Shown here piece by piece: positions 7,595 through 15,883 of a DNA stretch of 64,000 nucleotides. The number at the start of each line of letters is the position of its first letter. Position 1 is the first letter of the stretch. Below the pieces are notes generated by a model. The model saw only the letters and a program-made list of their open reading frames with translations, ran no database searches and was not told the DNA's origin. The translations under genes were made by a program, and so were the position numbers. Origin of the DNA: Pseudomonadales bacterium (GTDB lineage Bacteria > Pseudomonadota > Gammaproteobacteria > Pseudomonadales > Azotimanducaceae); NCBI GenBank assembly GCA_017642855.1, contig JAEPOO010000002.1, forward strand, positions 519,545 to 583,544, in the 5' to 3' direction.

Positions 7595-9775
7595 TCAGAA
7601 AAGGTGCCCGACACGCGTGAACACGTTGAATTCACCTTCGTCTGTGGTGCCGACGCCAATCTGGAATGGGCCGACTGGAGTGTCCATACCAAACCAGAGA
7701 CTGCCTGACGTAATGGAGTCTTCGTTACCGAGCATGTCGCCCTGTTCCGCGTAAATGCCGCCGTATTCCAGAAGACCGCCAATGTATCCTGAGAGAAACG
7801 GCATCGGGGCATACTCCTTGTAGTAGTACGCCTGCACTACGGCCAGATGTGGGCCGATCAACTGATTTCGTTTAAGACCGAGCAGGGTTGGACCGCCGCC
7901 CGCGGTAAAGAGCCCCGCGATGGTGCTGTCTCCTTCTGTGGTGCCAGCTTGCAGACCCAGAACGAAACGGTGGGTTTTATAAGGTATGACGTGTGCCAGG
8001 CCGAGTTCGTAACGTTCGTATTGGCTGTCAGCTCCCATAGATTCAAACGACTTTCTTGCCCTGACATTGAGATAAGTCCCGCTGGCGGGAAAATCGCGTT
8101 CATCCAGCGAGTCGTATCGATATTGCATCCATAGACCACCATCCGAATATTCAGGCTCGGGATTGTCCTGGTTGCCTACCAGCAGTTTCGCTTCTCCTTC
8201 AATGCGATCAAAACCGATGGTCATAGCGGACTGTCGACTGAACTCCCAGCCGATGCCGGCGGCAATAAAGGTGTCCAGCAAGCGATAGTCCGCGAGTTTG
8301 TCATCCTCGTTGTAGATGGCCTGGTCATTGCGCGTGAAACCGCCTGTTATCATGGCGTAAGGACCCAGCGAGTAACTGAGTGGCAAATACAGGTGTGTTT
8401 GGACGCCAGGTTCATCACCAACGGTCGCCCAGCTGGTCCACATCGCCCCTTTGTCGGTCATCTCCTCCCGAGAGTATCCAACTGACAGGTTGATCAGACT
8501 GTCTCCCGCCAGGTCACCCTCCATATCCAGACCGAGATAAAGATAGTTCGGCCCCCAGCTTTTTGCGGCGGCATCCAGATTGATGTCGACGCCATCTGCC
8601 GTGTGGTCCAGTGAGTAACTCACGGATTGAAAATTGCCGAGTGCGTGAACATCGTTGATGTCCTGTTCCAGGCGTTCTAAATCGAGCTGCTCACCCTTGC
8701 TGGTTTTGATCCACTGTTCGAGAACTTTGTCGTCCAGTCCCGAATCATTGCTCAGCGCAACCTGAGTAATGGTTGGTGCTGCTGGCGTCTCTCGAAGACG
8801 CAGTTCGACGTGTCGTTCGTACTCGTCCGGCGTCAGGGCAAGCTTTTGAAGATCGGCAAGATGTTTCAGGGCTTCCTCTTCCCCTACCGGGATAATCGTT
8901 TGCGCATCATTAAAGTTCCCGGCTGAGTATTCACCGATCGGTGGTTCAATAAGAATGTCATGCTCACTCAGCATACCGCGGCGTTCCTGAGTGTTAACGC
9001 CGGTGAGGATGCGGGTCAACTGATCTGTTATCTCAAGAATGCTTTTGACTTTGGATTTATCCAGTAGAGGAGAGCTGATGTCTACGGCAATCACGATGTC
9101 TGCACCCATCGCTTTAACGACATCGACGGGAAGGTTGTTGGTGAGACCGCCATCGACCAGGAGCAGGTCATCGAGGCTGGTCGGTGCAAAGACGCTTGGT
9201 ACTGCCATACTCGCTCGCATGGCGACCGCAAGATCGCCTGTTTCCATGATGATCATGTCTCCCGCGACGATATCCGTTGCTACCGCTCTAAACGGAATCG
9301 GCAGGTCCGCGAAATTCTGGATGTGTGAGACATGATTGGTGAGTTGTTGCAGTTCCGGAAGAATTTTTTGGCCCTGGATCAGACCTTGAGGCAGTTCGAC
9401 AATACCATTGTTGAAGCCTGGCCTGCCGGAAACGGAAAACTGGGACTCGGTAACCTTTCTGATGATTGATTTGTCGGTGCGGGAAGGTGCGTCAGAGAGT
9501 TTTTCATTCCAATCCATGGTGACCAGGACCTGTTCAATGTCATGGGCATTGAGACCACTGGCATACAGTCCACCAACGATTGACCCCATGCTGGTGCCGG
9601 CAATGTAATCGATGGGAATCCGGTGTTCCTCTAAAGCTTTTAACACGCCAATGTGCGCAGCACCACGGGCCCCCCCACCACTCAGCACGAGCCCAATTTT
9701 TGGTCGGTCAGCGAGCGTGTGGCAGCTAGCGACAAGCGTTAGAAACAGTAATTTTCCTGTCAACCATCGTGACAT
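7595..9775 (-). CDS. Patatin-like phospholipase fused to a BamA-type beta-barrel (PlpD-like, type Vd)
   Basis: 726 residues. After a signal peptide (MSRWLTGKLLFLTLVASC...) comes a patatin domain. The oxyanion loop is SGGGARG (33-38), the nucleophile is GTSMG (Ser62) and the catalytic Asp is LLVDGG (Asp208). A POTRA-like segment (about 330-400) precedes a 16-strand-type Omp85 barrel (about 420-726) that ends in the outer-membrane terminal signature VGHLF. This order matches PlpD of Pseudomonas aeruginosa, where the barrel exports the lipase (phospholipase A1) to the surface. The ATG at 9775 starts the signal peptide; upstream in-frame codons give no sensible leader and would overlap the promoter of the divergent SnoaL gene. 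Residue 18 Cys (VASC) could be a lipobox. Confidence 0.9.
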   Translation of the reverse strand: MSRWLTGKLLFLTLVASCHTLADRPKIGLVLSGGGARGAAHIGVLKALEEHRIPIDYIAGTSMGSIVGGLYASGLNAHDIEQVLVTMDWNEKLSDAPSRTDKSIIRKVTESQFSVSGRPGFNNGIVELPQGLIQGQKILPELQQLTNHVSHIQNFADLPIPFRAVATDIVAGDMIIMETGDLAVAMRASMAVPSVFAPTSLDDLLLVDGGLTNNLPVDVVKAMGADIVIAVDISSPLLDKSKVKSILEITDQLTRILTGVNTQERRGMLSEHDILIEPPIGEYSAGNFNDAQTIIPVGEEEALKHLADLQKLALTPDEYERHVELRLRETPAAPTITQVALSNDSGLDDKVLEQWIKTSKGEQLDLERLEQDINDVHALGNFQSVSYSLDHTADGVDINLDAAAKSWGPNYLYLGLDMEGDLAGDSLINLSVGYSREEMTDKGAMWTSWATVGDEPGVQTHLYLPLSYSLGPYAMITGGFTRNDQAIYNEDDKLADYRLLDTFIAAGIGWEFSRQSAMTIGFDRIEGEAKLLVGNQDNPEPEYSDGGLWMQYRYDSLDERDFPASGTYLNVRARKSFESMGADSQYERYELGLAHVIPYKTHRFVLGLQAGTTEGDSTIAGLFTAGGGPTLLGLKRNQLIGPHLAVVQAYYYKEYAPMPFLSGYIGGLLEYGGIYAEQGDMLGNEDSITSGSLWFGMDTPVGPFQIGVGTTDEGEFNVFTRVGHLF

Positions 9776-9863
9776 GACGAACTTCCGGTCTATATGAAGG
9801 GCGGTCAGCTTAGCCCTCGCTGAAAAGCCGTGCAATAATCCAAAGGACAACGGAGACACTACT

Positions 9864-10385
9864 ATGAGCGAAGTCGGTAAGGTGCCATCCCCTGAAGAAA
9901 TGGCGGATCGCATGGCAATTCAGGAAGTGATTCACATGTACGCGCGCGGTGTGGATCGGGCAGATCCGGATATGTTGAAGTCTGCCTGCTGGACGGATGC
10001 TCAGCTGGATTATGGCGGTTATAAGGGACCCGCCCATCCGTTCTGTGAAGCGCTGCCCGATGGTCTTCGCAAGTTTGTAAACACCCAGCACCAGGTGTCC
10101 AACGTTTTGATCTTTCTCGATGGAGATCAAGCGAAAGCTGAGACTTACCTGACAGCGCACCACCGACGACCGGACGATACTGAAATGACCTATATCGGCC
10201 GTTACCTGGACAAGCTAGAGAAGCGTGACGGTGTCTGGAAGATCAGTCTCCGTAAAATTGTCATGACTTGGCACCAGGATGTCAGGTGTACCGATAACTT
10301 TGAGCTTAATGCGTCACTGGTGCCGATTGCTCAAGCGAGCAACGGATCAGAAGATCCATCACACGAATTTTTTTCTGAGCAGTGA
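9864..10385 (+). CDS. SnoaL-like (NTF2 superfamily) protein, paralogue 1
   Basis: 173 residues with an NTF2/SnoaL_4 cone fold. The diagnostic start is an alpha helix with MAIQEVIHMYARGVDRADPD, then WTDAQLDYGGYKG, and a late strand YIGRYLDKLEKRDGVWKI. Members include limonene-epoxide-hydrolase-like, dehydratase and cyclase proteins and small subunits of ring-hydroxylating oxygenases. The convergent neighbour is a Rieske oxygenase whose stop codon abuts this one, but the opposite orientation argues against a simple shared operon. A paralogue with the same YxRGVDRxD motif lies at 19119-19619. Function unknown. Confidence 0.82.
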   Translation: MSEVGKVPSPEEMADRMAIQEVIHMYARGVDRADPDMLKSACWTDAQLDYGGYKGPAHPFCEALPDGLRKFVNTQHQVSNVLIFLDGDQAKAETYLTAHHRRPDDTEMTYIGRYLDKLEKRDGVWKISLRKIVMTWHQDVRCTDNFELNASLVPIAQASNGSEDPSHEFFSEQ

Positions 10386-11765
10386 CTAACCGGCCAGGTA
10401 TTCGTCCAACGTCTTGTGTAGGTTACGGATTCTGACTTCTTGATAGTTACCCAAGGTTTGGCCAGCTTTCTGTGAAGCGTTCATGCCTGCCCACTGTCGA
10501 TAAAAGTTTTCGGTGTCCTGATCCAGAACGTGTGCCAAAGCAAACCCTTCCACGGTCTTATAGGAATCATCCATCCGCAGTTTGGTGACTTGTGCGGGCG
10601 GTGGACGTTCGTCGTCCTCAGCCACTGGTTGCAGAATCATGATCTCGTGCACACAGGTCCCAAGTGACGTTGGCCTGAATCGATAGATCAGTGGAATCTG
10701 GATGCCGGGAAAAAAGCAGGCATTGGGAAACAGATGGTATTCGATTGAGTCGAGCATGATGGACGTGCTCACATTGGATAGATCCACACCGAATGCTTTG
10801 CCCATATCCTTGCGCAGATTCTCCGCGTGTGCTTCACGTGCGGTTGTGCCTTCCGGCAGGTCTTCAGGGTGATATCCCAGAACGCCATAGATCTCGTTTT
10901 CGTTCTGGTTCATGTGTGGGTTGCCAGTTGATAGGTTCTGCAGGAACCGACTGACGTTTTTTCCAAACACGTCGTATTGCGTATTCGCCCAGGAAGACGC
11001 ACGTAAACCCTCTGGGTGAGTCTGCAGAACATGATAGGCCTCGAGGAAACCTTCCATGCACATCTTCCAGTTGCCCGGCAGTTCTTTATAGGTGTGAATG
11101 GCAACGTAGCGGTTTTCCAACCCCCAGTCTTTGAAATGTTCGGGAAGAACCTCCAGAAAGTCTTCCAGGGAACCGCAGTCCTGATCGAAGTTAATGAACA
11201 CGAAACCGCCCCAACTTCCGCTTGGGATTTCGGTCAGTCCAAAATTTTCGTCTTCAATATGAGGGAAGTCCCACCGGCAGGGGATCTCTTTCAGGGTGCC
11301 ATCCAGGTGCCACGACATACCGTGGAAAGGGCAGCGTATAAATTGTTTACCACTGCCTGAACTGCCCGGGTCAGCGAATGCCATACCTCGGTGTGGGCAA
11401 GAGTTAACGAATGCCCGGATCTTGTTGTCTTCACCTCGAACGACGATCGCGCTGTTGTGGCCGATGTCGTAGACATAAAAATCGCCGGGTTGCGGAACAT
11501 GCTCCTCGCGGCACGCCCACTGCCATACTCTCGGCCAGAGATGCTGCATTTCTTCATCATAAAAGTCCTGGCTGGTGTAGCGAGAGAAGGGCACATCTTC
11601 ATCACCCATGAACTGATAGCTGGAATCCATCAGACCCGGATCATTGCGGCTGTCTTCGTTTGACAGGAGATCCGCCACGGAACGCCCGGGGCACCGTGCT
11701 TCACCGGGTGCGAGGCTGTTATCCGCCGGGAGCGTGATCTGCTCCATCATGTCTTTGATGCTCAT
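10386..11765 (-). CDS. Rieske aromatic ring-hydroxylating oxygenase, alpha subunit
   Basis: 459 residues. The Rieske [2Fe-2S] ligands are C-P-H (Cys123, His125) and C-P-F-H (Cys145, His148). The catalytic non-haem iron domain has MEGFLEAYHVLQTH (His245 and His250), with the carboxylate ligand expected near the C-terminus (VLDQDTENF). The overall form resembles carnitine/choline monooxygenase or biphenyl-type oxygenase alpha subunits. It would need a reductase that is not nearby, and no beta subunit gene is adjacent. It probably hydroxylates or demethylates an aromatic, terpenoid or betaine-type substrate; the substrate cannot be read from the sequence. Confidence 0.93.
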   Translation of the reverse strand: MSIKDMMEQITLPADNSLAPGEARCPGRSVADLLSNEDSRNDPGLMDSSYQFMGDEDVPFSRYTSQDFYDEEMQHLWPRVWQWACREEHVPQPGDFYVYDIGHNSAIVVRGEDNKIRAFVNSCPHRGMAFADPGSSGSGKQFIRCPFHGMSWHLDGTLKEIPCRWDFPHIEDENFGLTEIPSGSWGGFVFINFDQDCGSLEDFLEVLPEHFKDWGLENRYVAIHTYKELPGNWKMCMEGFLEAYHVLQTHPEGLRASSWANTQYDVFGKNVSRFLQNLSTGNPHMNQNENEIYGVLGYHPEDLPEGTTAREAHAENLRKDMGKAFGVDLSNVSTSIMLDSIEYHLFPNACFFPGIQIPLIYRFRPTSLGTCVHEIMILQPVAEDDERPPPAQVTKLRMDDSYKTVEGFALAHVLDQDTENFYRQWAGMNASQKAGQTLGNYQEVRIRNLHKTLDEYLAG

Positions 11766-12098
11766 CGCGACGCCACTTTTTTGTAGGGTACTTCAATAAT
11801 AGCACCACAGAGTTGTCGGACAAGCGGCGCTTGGGTCGTGTCATGTGACCTCCCATCAATAGGAATACGCGTCCCTCAGTTTTTGGCCGTGTCCGCGATC
11901 CCCTAAACCAACCGGTTCAATGTCAACCTTAAAGACTCCTACCATGGCGTGCCGGTGAACGTTTGTATTGCCAAAAGAGAAGTTGCACACGAACGGCCTT
12001 CTGGAGGGGCGAGCTCTATGATGAATCACCAAATTCTTCTCGATTCCGGTCAGTGATTCCTAACTGTCTGATTGGCAGATCTCCTGCGGAACCTTAGA
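11766..12098. other. Divergent intergenic region (333 bp)
   Basis: This gap lies between the divergent Rieske oxygenase and DUF481 genes and must hold both promoters. I see no tRNA, repeat or clear operator. The only small feature is a 12-codon open frame with a strong ribosome-binding site at 12018-12056 (listed separately). Confidence 0.6.
12018..12056 (+). CDS. Possible 12-residue leader peptide upstream of the DUF481 gene
   Basis: ATG-ATG-AAT... encodes MMNHQILLDSGQ and ends at TGA 12054-12056. It is preceded by GGAGGGG at 12003-12009, an almost ideal Shine-Dalgarno spaced 8 nt from the ATG, whereas the DUF481 gene 43 bp further on has no comparable site. It could be a leader that controls the next gene, or chance. 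No attenuator structure is obvious. Confidence 0.25.
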   Translation: MMNHQILLDSGQ

Positions 12099-13142
12099 AT
12101 GCGCGCAATTTCTCGTAAAAAGATTTCTGTTCACATGCTGAAACTGGCGACTTTTTTACTCATGTTGTGCAGTGCGCACACAATCCTCGCGGACGTTGTC
12201 CATTTGAAGAACGGTGATCGAATTACCGGTGAAATCAAGGACATCTGGGACGATAAGGTCAGCATCGAACCGGATTACAGCGACGAGTTTGATGTCGAGT
12301 TTCAGCACATTGCGCATGTTGAATCAGACAAGGCGATGGAAGTTGAGTTATTTGATGGCACTAAAGGCGCGTATCTCATTGAGCAGGCCGGTGAAGAGGG
12401 TAAAGTCCGCCTGACTTCGTCCTATGAAAGCATTGTGGTTGCGCTGGCAGAGGTTAAGAAGACAGAAAAGATCGAAAAATTTGATTGGAATGCAAATCTG
12501 GATGTGAGTTCTAACTTCAGTCGAGGTAATACCAATAGCCAATCCACGAGCATGCAATGGAAAGGCAACTTGAAAACAGGGGATCATAGGTACAATACGG
12601 ATCTGTCTATTGCCAGAGAAGAGCTCAACGGCGAGCGGACGAGACAGCGTGATCGTTTTAATGCGGGTTATAACTACCTGTTTCACGAAGACTGGTTCTT
12701 CGCGGTGAACGTAACAGCTGAGCGTGACCCCGTTGCACAGTTAGACCGTCGTATCTCAATCAACCCAGCATTGGGGTACGACGTTTTCGATGAGGCGAAT
12801 CGGGTGCTGAACTTTCAATTGGGCGCTGGTTATGCCTCTGAAACCACTGCCGGTGAAGACGAGTCATCCATCAATATCGACTGGCGCTTGAATTTTCTCT
12901 GGGAATTCATGGGTGGAGACATGGAGTTCTTCCACAACCACAATGTTTATCGAAACCTTAAGGGTCGAAAAAACTTTGTCGCAAACACCCAGACGGGAAT
13001 ACGCTACGAAATCACTGACGATATCTACCTGAATCTGCAGGCGAATTACGACTACGATTCGGAACCTGCGCAAAATCTAGAGGGCGGCGCGCTTGAGAAT
13101 GATGATCTGACCTTCTTGATTGGCGCCGGGATGAAATTCTGA
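12099..13142 (+). CDS. DUF481 (YdiY-like) outer-membrane beta-barrel protein
   Basis: 347 residues. A signal peptide with a basic start (MRAISRKKISVHMLKLATFLLMLC...ILAD) is followed by a small beta-rich N-domain (DVVHLKNGDRITGEIKDIWDDKVSIEPDYS), then a DUF481 barrel from about residue 130 (NLDVSSNFSRGNTNSQS) to the terminal FLIGAGMKF. YdiY of Escherichia coli is acid- or salt-induced; function is otherwise unknown. Three starts are possible: TTG 12072, ATG 12099 and ATG 12135. None has a strong Shine-Dalgarno. The middle one gives a typical signal n-region and is used here. A hairpin (CGCTTT...AAAGCG, 13150-13167) follows in the short convergent gap. Confidence 0.85.
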   Translation: MRAISRKKISVHMLKLATFLLMLCSAHTILADVVHLKNGDRITGEIKDIWDDKVSIEPDYSDEFDVEFQHIAHVESDKAMEVELFDGTKGAYLIEQAGEEGKVRLTSSYESIVVALAEVKKTEKIEKFDWNANLDVSSNFSRGNTNSQSTSMQWKGNLKTGDHRYNTDLSIAREELNGERTRQRDRFNAGYNYLFHEDWFFAVNVTAERDPVAQLDRRISINPALGYDVFDEANRVLNFQLGAGYASETTAGEDESSINIDWRLNFLWEFMGGDMEFFHNHNVYRNLKGRKNFVANTQTGIRYEITDDIYLNLQANYDYDSEPAQNLEGGALENDDLTFLIGAGMKF

Positions 13143-13159
13143 TCCACGCCGCTTTCCAG

Positions 13160-13498
13160 CTAAAGCGCCTCTGCGAAACGTGCCTCCATCTGCAGATAGC
13201 CATCGGCGTCGGGATGACGAGACCAGATGTCTGCCCAGCCGTCACCACCGAGAATGTCCTTGAAGCCTTTGGCGCGCGCGTCTTCTGATTCCCAGTCAAT
13301 GATCCAGGTGACGTTGGCAACGCCATGCTTGTGAGGTGTTGGGTCTGAACCAGTGAGTTCGGGCGCTTTGCCATTGTCTATCCAGAAACCAATCACCGGC
13401 AGATTGGCTTTCAGGAAAGGTGCTGCTTCTTCGATCGCCCACTTCTTGTAGAGATCAAACTTCTCGGGGTTGTAATGATAGGACCGGATTTCGATCAT
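13160..13498 (-). CDS. NIPSNAP-family small protein
   Basis: 112 residues with a dimeric alpha/beta-barrel fold: MIEIRSYHYNPEKFDLYKKW at the start, and NVTWIIDWESEDARAKGF in the middle. NIPSNAP proteins have no settled reaction; bacterial ones often sit in catabolic operons. The ATG at 13498 is preceded by TTGGAGCG (good spacing); an upstream in-frame TTG would include that Shine-Dalgarno in the coding region. It lies 12 bp downstream of the LLM oxidoreductase gene and is probably co-transcribed with it. Confidence 0.78.
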   Translation of the reverse strand: MIEIRSYHYNPEKFDLYKKWAIEEAAPFLKANLPVIGFWIDNGKAPELTGSDPTPHKHGVANVTWIIDWESEDARAKGFKDILGGDGWADIWSRHPDADGYLQMEARFAEAL

Positions 13499-13510
13499 GA
13501 TTCGCTCCAA

Positions 13511-14344
13511 CTAGTTAAGAAGTTCCTGGTATCGATCCAGGATAGAAAATACTTTGTCTTTGTCTGCTGGTGGTAATGGCAGTATGGCGCGATCGATGCC
13601 GGCTTCCCTGAAATCGTCCAGCACGGCTTTTTCAGGGGCAACGCCGAATACGCTGATGGAAAGTTCCGCCATGTCGCGGCCAGCTTCATCGGCAAACATT
13701 TTGAGTCGTGCAATGTTTTCTTTTGCATCGAATCCATGTCGGGCTCGAGGCAACCAGCCATCGCCGTACTCAACAATGCGTTTGAGCGTGTAGTCTGTCT
13801 CGCCGCCCAGGATCACGGGCAAATGATGCTGAAAGGGTTTTGGATGTAACCACGATGGTTCTATCTTGACGTGTTCGCCCTGGTACCCGGACGCTTCCTC
13901 GGTCCACAGGCCTCGCATGGCAAGAATCTGTTCGCGCATCCGGGCGAAACGGATGTTGTACTCAGTGCCATGCTGGCGCATTTCCTCTTTGTTCCAGCCG
14001 CCGCCGATACCAAAGATAAAGCGACCGCGGGATAAGTGATCGAGACTGGAGACTGATTTGGCCGTAGTGATGGTGTCGCGTTGCGGTAGTAAACAGATTC
14101 CTGTTCCAAGTTTGAGTCTGGTGGTTGATGCGGCAGCAAATGACAGCGCCACAAAAGGGTCATAGGTGTGTGAGTATTCGAGCGGCAGATCAGCGCCGCC
14201 GGGCCAGGCAGATTCCCGGCTCGCTGGAATGTGCGTGTGCTCTGGAATAAAGAGGGAGTCGTAGCCTCGACTTTCCATTTCGGGTGCCAGTTCGTCCATA
14301 CGAACGGCGTAGTCTGTGGCAAAAATTAGTGCGCCGATCTTCAC
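13511..14344 (-). CDS. LLM-class flavin oxidoreductase (F420/FMN-dependent type), copy 1
   Basis: 277 residues of a luciferase-like TIM barrel: KIGALIFATDYAVRMDELAPEMESRG, DSLFIPEHTHIP, LKLGTGICLLPQRDTI, and SLDHLSRGRFIFGIGGGW. It belongs with the TIGR03619-like family that reduces or oxidises substrates with F420 or FMNH2. The start is GTG 14344, because a perfect AGGAGG lies 5 nt upstream; a longer start would swallow this site and overlap the SelO region. A second member is encoded at 38345-39223. It is followed by the NIPSNAP gene. Substrate unknown. Confidence 0.88.
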   Translation of the reverse strand: MKIGALIFATDYAVRMDELAPEMESRGYDSLFIPEHTHIPASRESAWPGGADLPLEYSHTYDPFVALSFAAASTTRLKLGTGICLLPQRDTITTAKSVSSLDHLSRGRFIFGIGGGWNKEEMRQHGTEYNIRFARMREQILAMRGLWTEEASGYQGEHVKIEPSWLHPKPFQHHLPVILGGETDYTLKRIVEYGDGWLPRARHGFDAKENIARLKMFADEAGRDMAELSISVFGVAPEKAVLDDFREAGIDRAILPLPPADKDKVFSILDRYQELLN

Positions 14345-14360
14345 GTAAGCCTCCTGGTTT

Positions 14361-15836
14361 TTATGTTCCGCAGAAAGTTTGTCTGACAACTTCCTCTGGG
14401 CGCGGACGCTTCAACAACTTGTCAGTTTTCCCTTCCTGGGAGAAGGGTGTCTCCAGCTGATCTACCAACAGATGAAACGATTCGAAGCTTTCGTTTTCAC
14501 TGGCTTGTTGAATCGCTTCTTCGATCAGGTGATTGCGCGGAATCATGACTGGGTTGGTGCCCAGCATTTGCACCTGCCTCTCAGGGTGTTGCTCTTCTTG
14601 GCAACGTGCCTGCCAGCGGTTCATCCAATCGTCGAATGCTGATGGAAAGCCGCCGAGTTTACTGATGTTCAGTTCTGGTTCTTCACCGGCCAGTTCGGAC
14701 AGACGTCGAAAAGACAAGGTGAAGTCCAGTTGGTGTGCCTCCAGCAAGTCCAGGAACGCCTTCGCCAGAGATTCGTCATCCTCGTTTTCGGTGATCAGGC
14801 CAAATTTTTTGCGCAGACCCGCGATATTGGCTTCCAGGAAGTAGGGCGGGAATTGTTCCAGGGCATCTTTGGCAGCTTCCACAGCGACCTCCTCATCATC
14901 GGAAATCACCGGCACGAGTGCCTGGGCCAGACAGGCGACGTTCCAGTGAGCGATGCCGGGTTGATTGCGATAGGCATATCGACCGCCATGATCAATCGAA
15001 CTGAATACCGCCTCTGGATTGTAGGTATCCATAAACGCACAGGGACCGTAGTCGATGGTTTCGCCAGATAACAACATGTTGTCGGTGTTCATTACGCCGT
15101 GAACAAAACCAACCATCTGCCAGCTGGCAACAAGCTCTGCCTGAGCACGCATGACTTCATCCAAAAGCGCGAGCGCTTTTTCAGAATCAGTCATATCAGC
15201 GTTGTGCCTGCCAGGATAGTGTCTCTGCAAAGTGTGGTCTACCAGCAAGCCCAAAGCTTCATTGTCCTGGCGTGAAGCAAAAAACTGCACGGTACCGATT
15301 CGAATGTGACTGCTGGCCACTCGCGCGATGACTGCACCTGGCAGTGATTCTTCTCGGTATACCGGCTCGCCGGTGGTCACAGCCGCCAGAGCTCGGCTGG
15401 TGCGAACACCGAATGCGTGCATGGCTTCGCTCACGAGGTATTCACGCAGTACAGGTCCCAGCGGTGCTCTGCCGTCTCCCATGCGTGAATAAGGTGTCTG
15501 TCCCGCACCCTTTAACTGCAGGTCATACCGCTGATCATCTTTGCCAATGACCTCGCCCAGAAGAATGGCACGCCCGTCACCAAGTTGTGGGTTCCAGGAA
15601 CCGAACTGATGGCCTGCGTAAACGGTGGCAATGGGGTCGGCACCTTCTGGCAGGTGATTACCGGCGACCGTTGAAAGGCCTTCTTCAGAACGCAGCCAAC
15701 CGCTATCAATACCAAGAAAATCCGCCAGTTGATCATTGATCCGAATGACGCCGGGTTCTGCGACGGGCGAAGGCAACTGTTTCGAGTAGAATCTCTCAGG
15801 GAGCTTTACATAGGTGTTATCGAAGGGCACTTGCAT
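14361..15836 (-). CDS. selO: Protein adenylyltransferase SelO (YdiU)
   Basis: 491 residues of the SelO pseudokinase family, which transfers AMP from ATP to protein Ser/Thr/Tyr and takes part in the oxidative stress response. Family landmarks are VYAGHQFGSWNPQLGDGRA, LQLKGAGQTPYSRMGDGRA, LREYLVSEAMHAFGVRTSRAL, and FVHGVMNTDNMLLSGETIDYGPCAFMD (the nucleotide and metal-binding residues). The C-terminus reads RQTFCGT: the Cys three residues from the end occupies the place where eukaryotic SelO has selenocysteine. The start ATG at 15836 gives the usual N-terminus (MQVPFDNTYVKLPERFY). It is divergent from the acyl-CoA dehydrogenase-like gene across 47 bp. Confidence 0.95.
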   Translation of the reverse strand: MQVPFDNTYVKLPERFYSKQLPSPVAEPGVIRINDQLADFLGIDSGWLRSEEGLSTVAGNHLPEGADPIATVYAGHQFGSWNPQLGDGRAILLGEVIGKDDQRYDLQLKGAGQTPYSRMGDGRAPLGPVLREYLVSEAMHAFGVRTSRALAAVTTGEPVYREESLPGAVIARVASSHIRIGTVQFFASRQDNEALGLLVDHTLQRHYPGRHNADMTDSEKALALLDEVMRAQAELVASWQMVGFVHGVMNTDNMLLSGETIDYGPCAFMDTYNPEAVFSSIDHGGRYAYRNQPGIAHWNVACLAQALVPVISDDEEVAVEAAKDALEQFPPYFLEANIAGLRKKFGLITENEDDESLAKAFLDLLEAHQLDFTLSFRRLSELAGEEPELNISKLGGFPSAFDDWMNRWQARCQEEQHPERQVQMLGTNPVMIPRNHLIEEAIQQASENESFESFHLLVDQLETPFSQEGKTDKLLKRPRPEEVVRQTFCGT

Positions 15837-15883
15837 AGTCTGGACTTTACACTCTTTAATTGAACTGGGGAATTTGACGAACA

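Noticed and set aside
14361..14376. The Cys near the end of SelO as evidence for Sec in this strain
   Set aside because: The codon is TGT, not TGA; Cys is normal for bacterial SelO.
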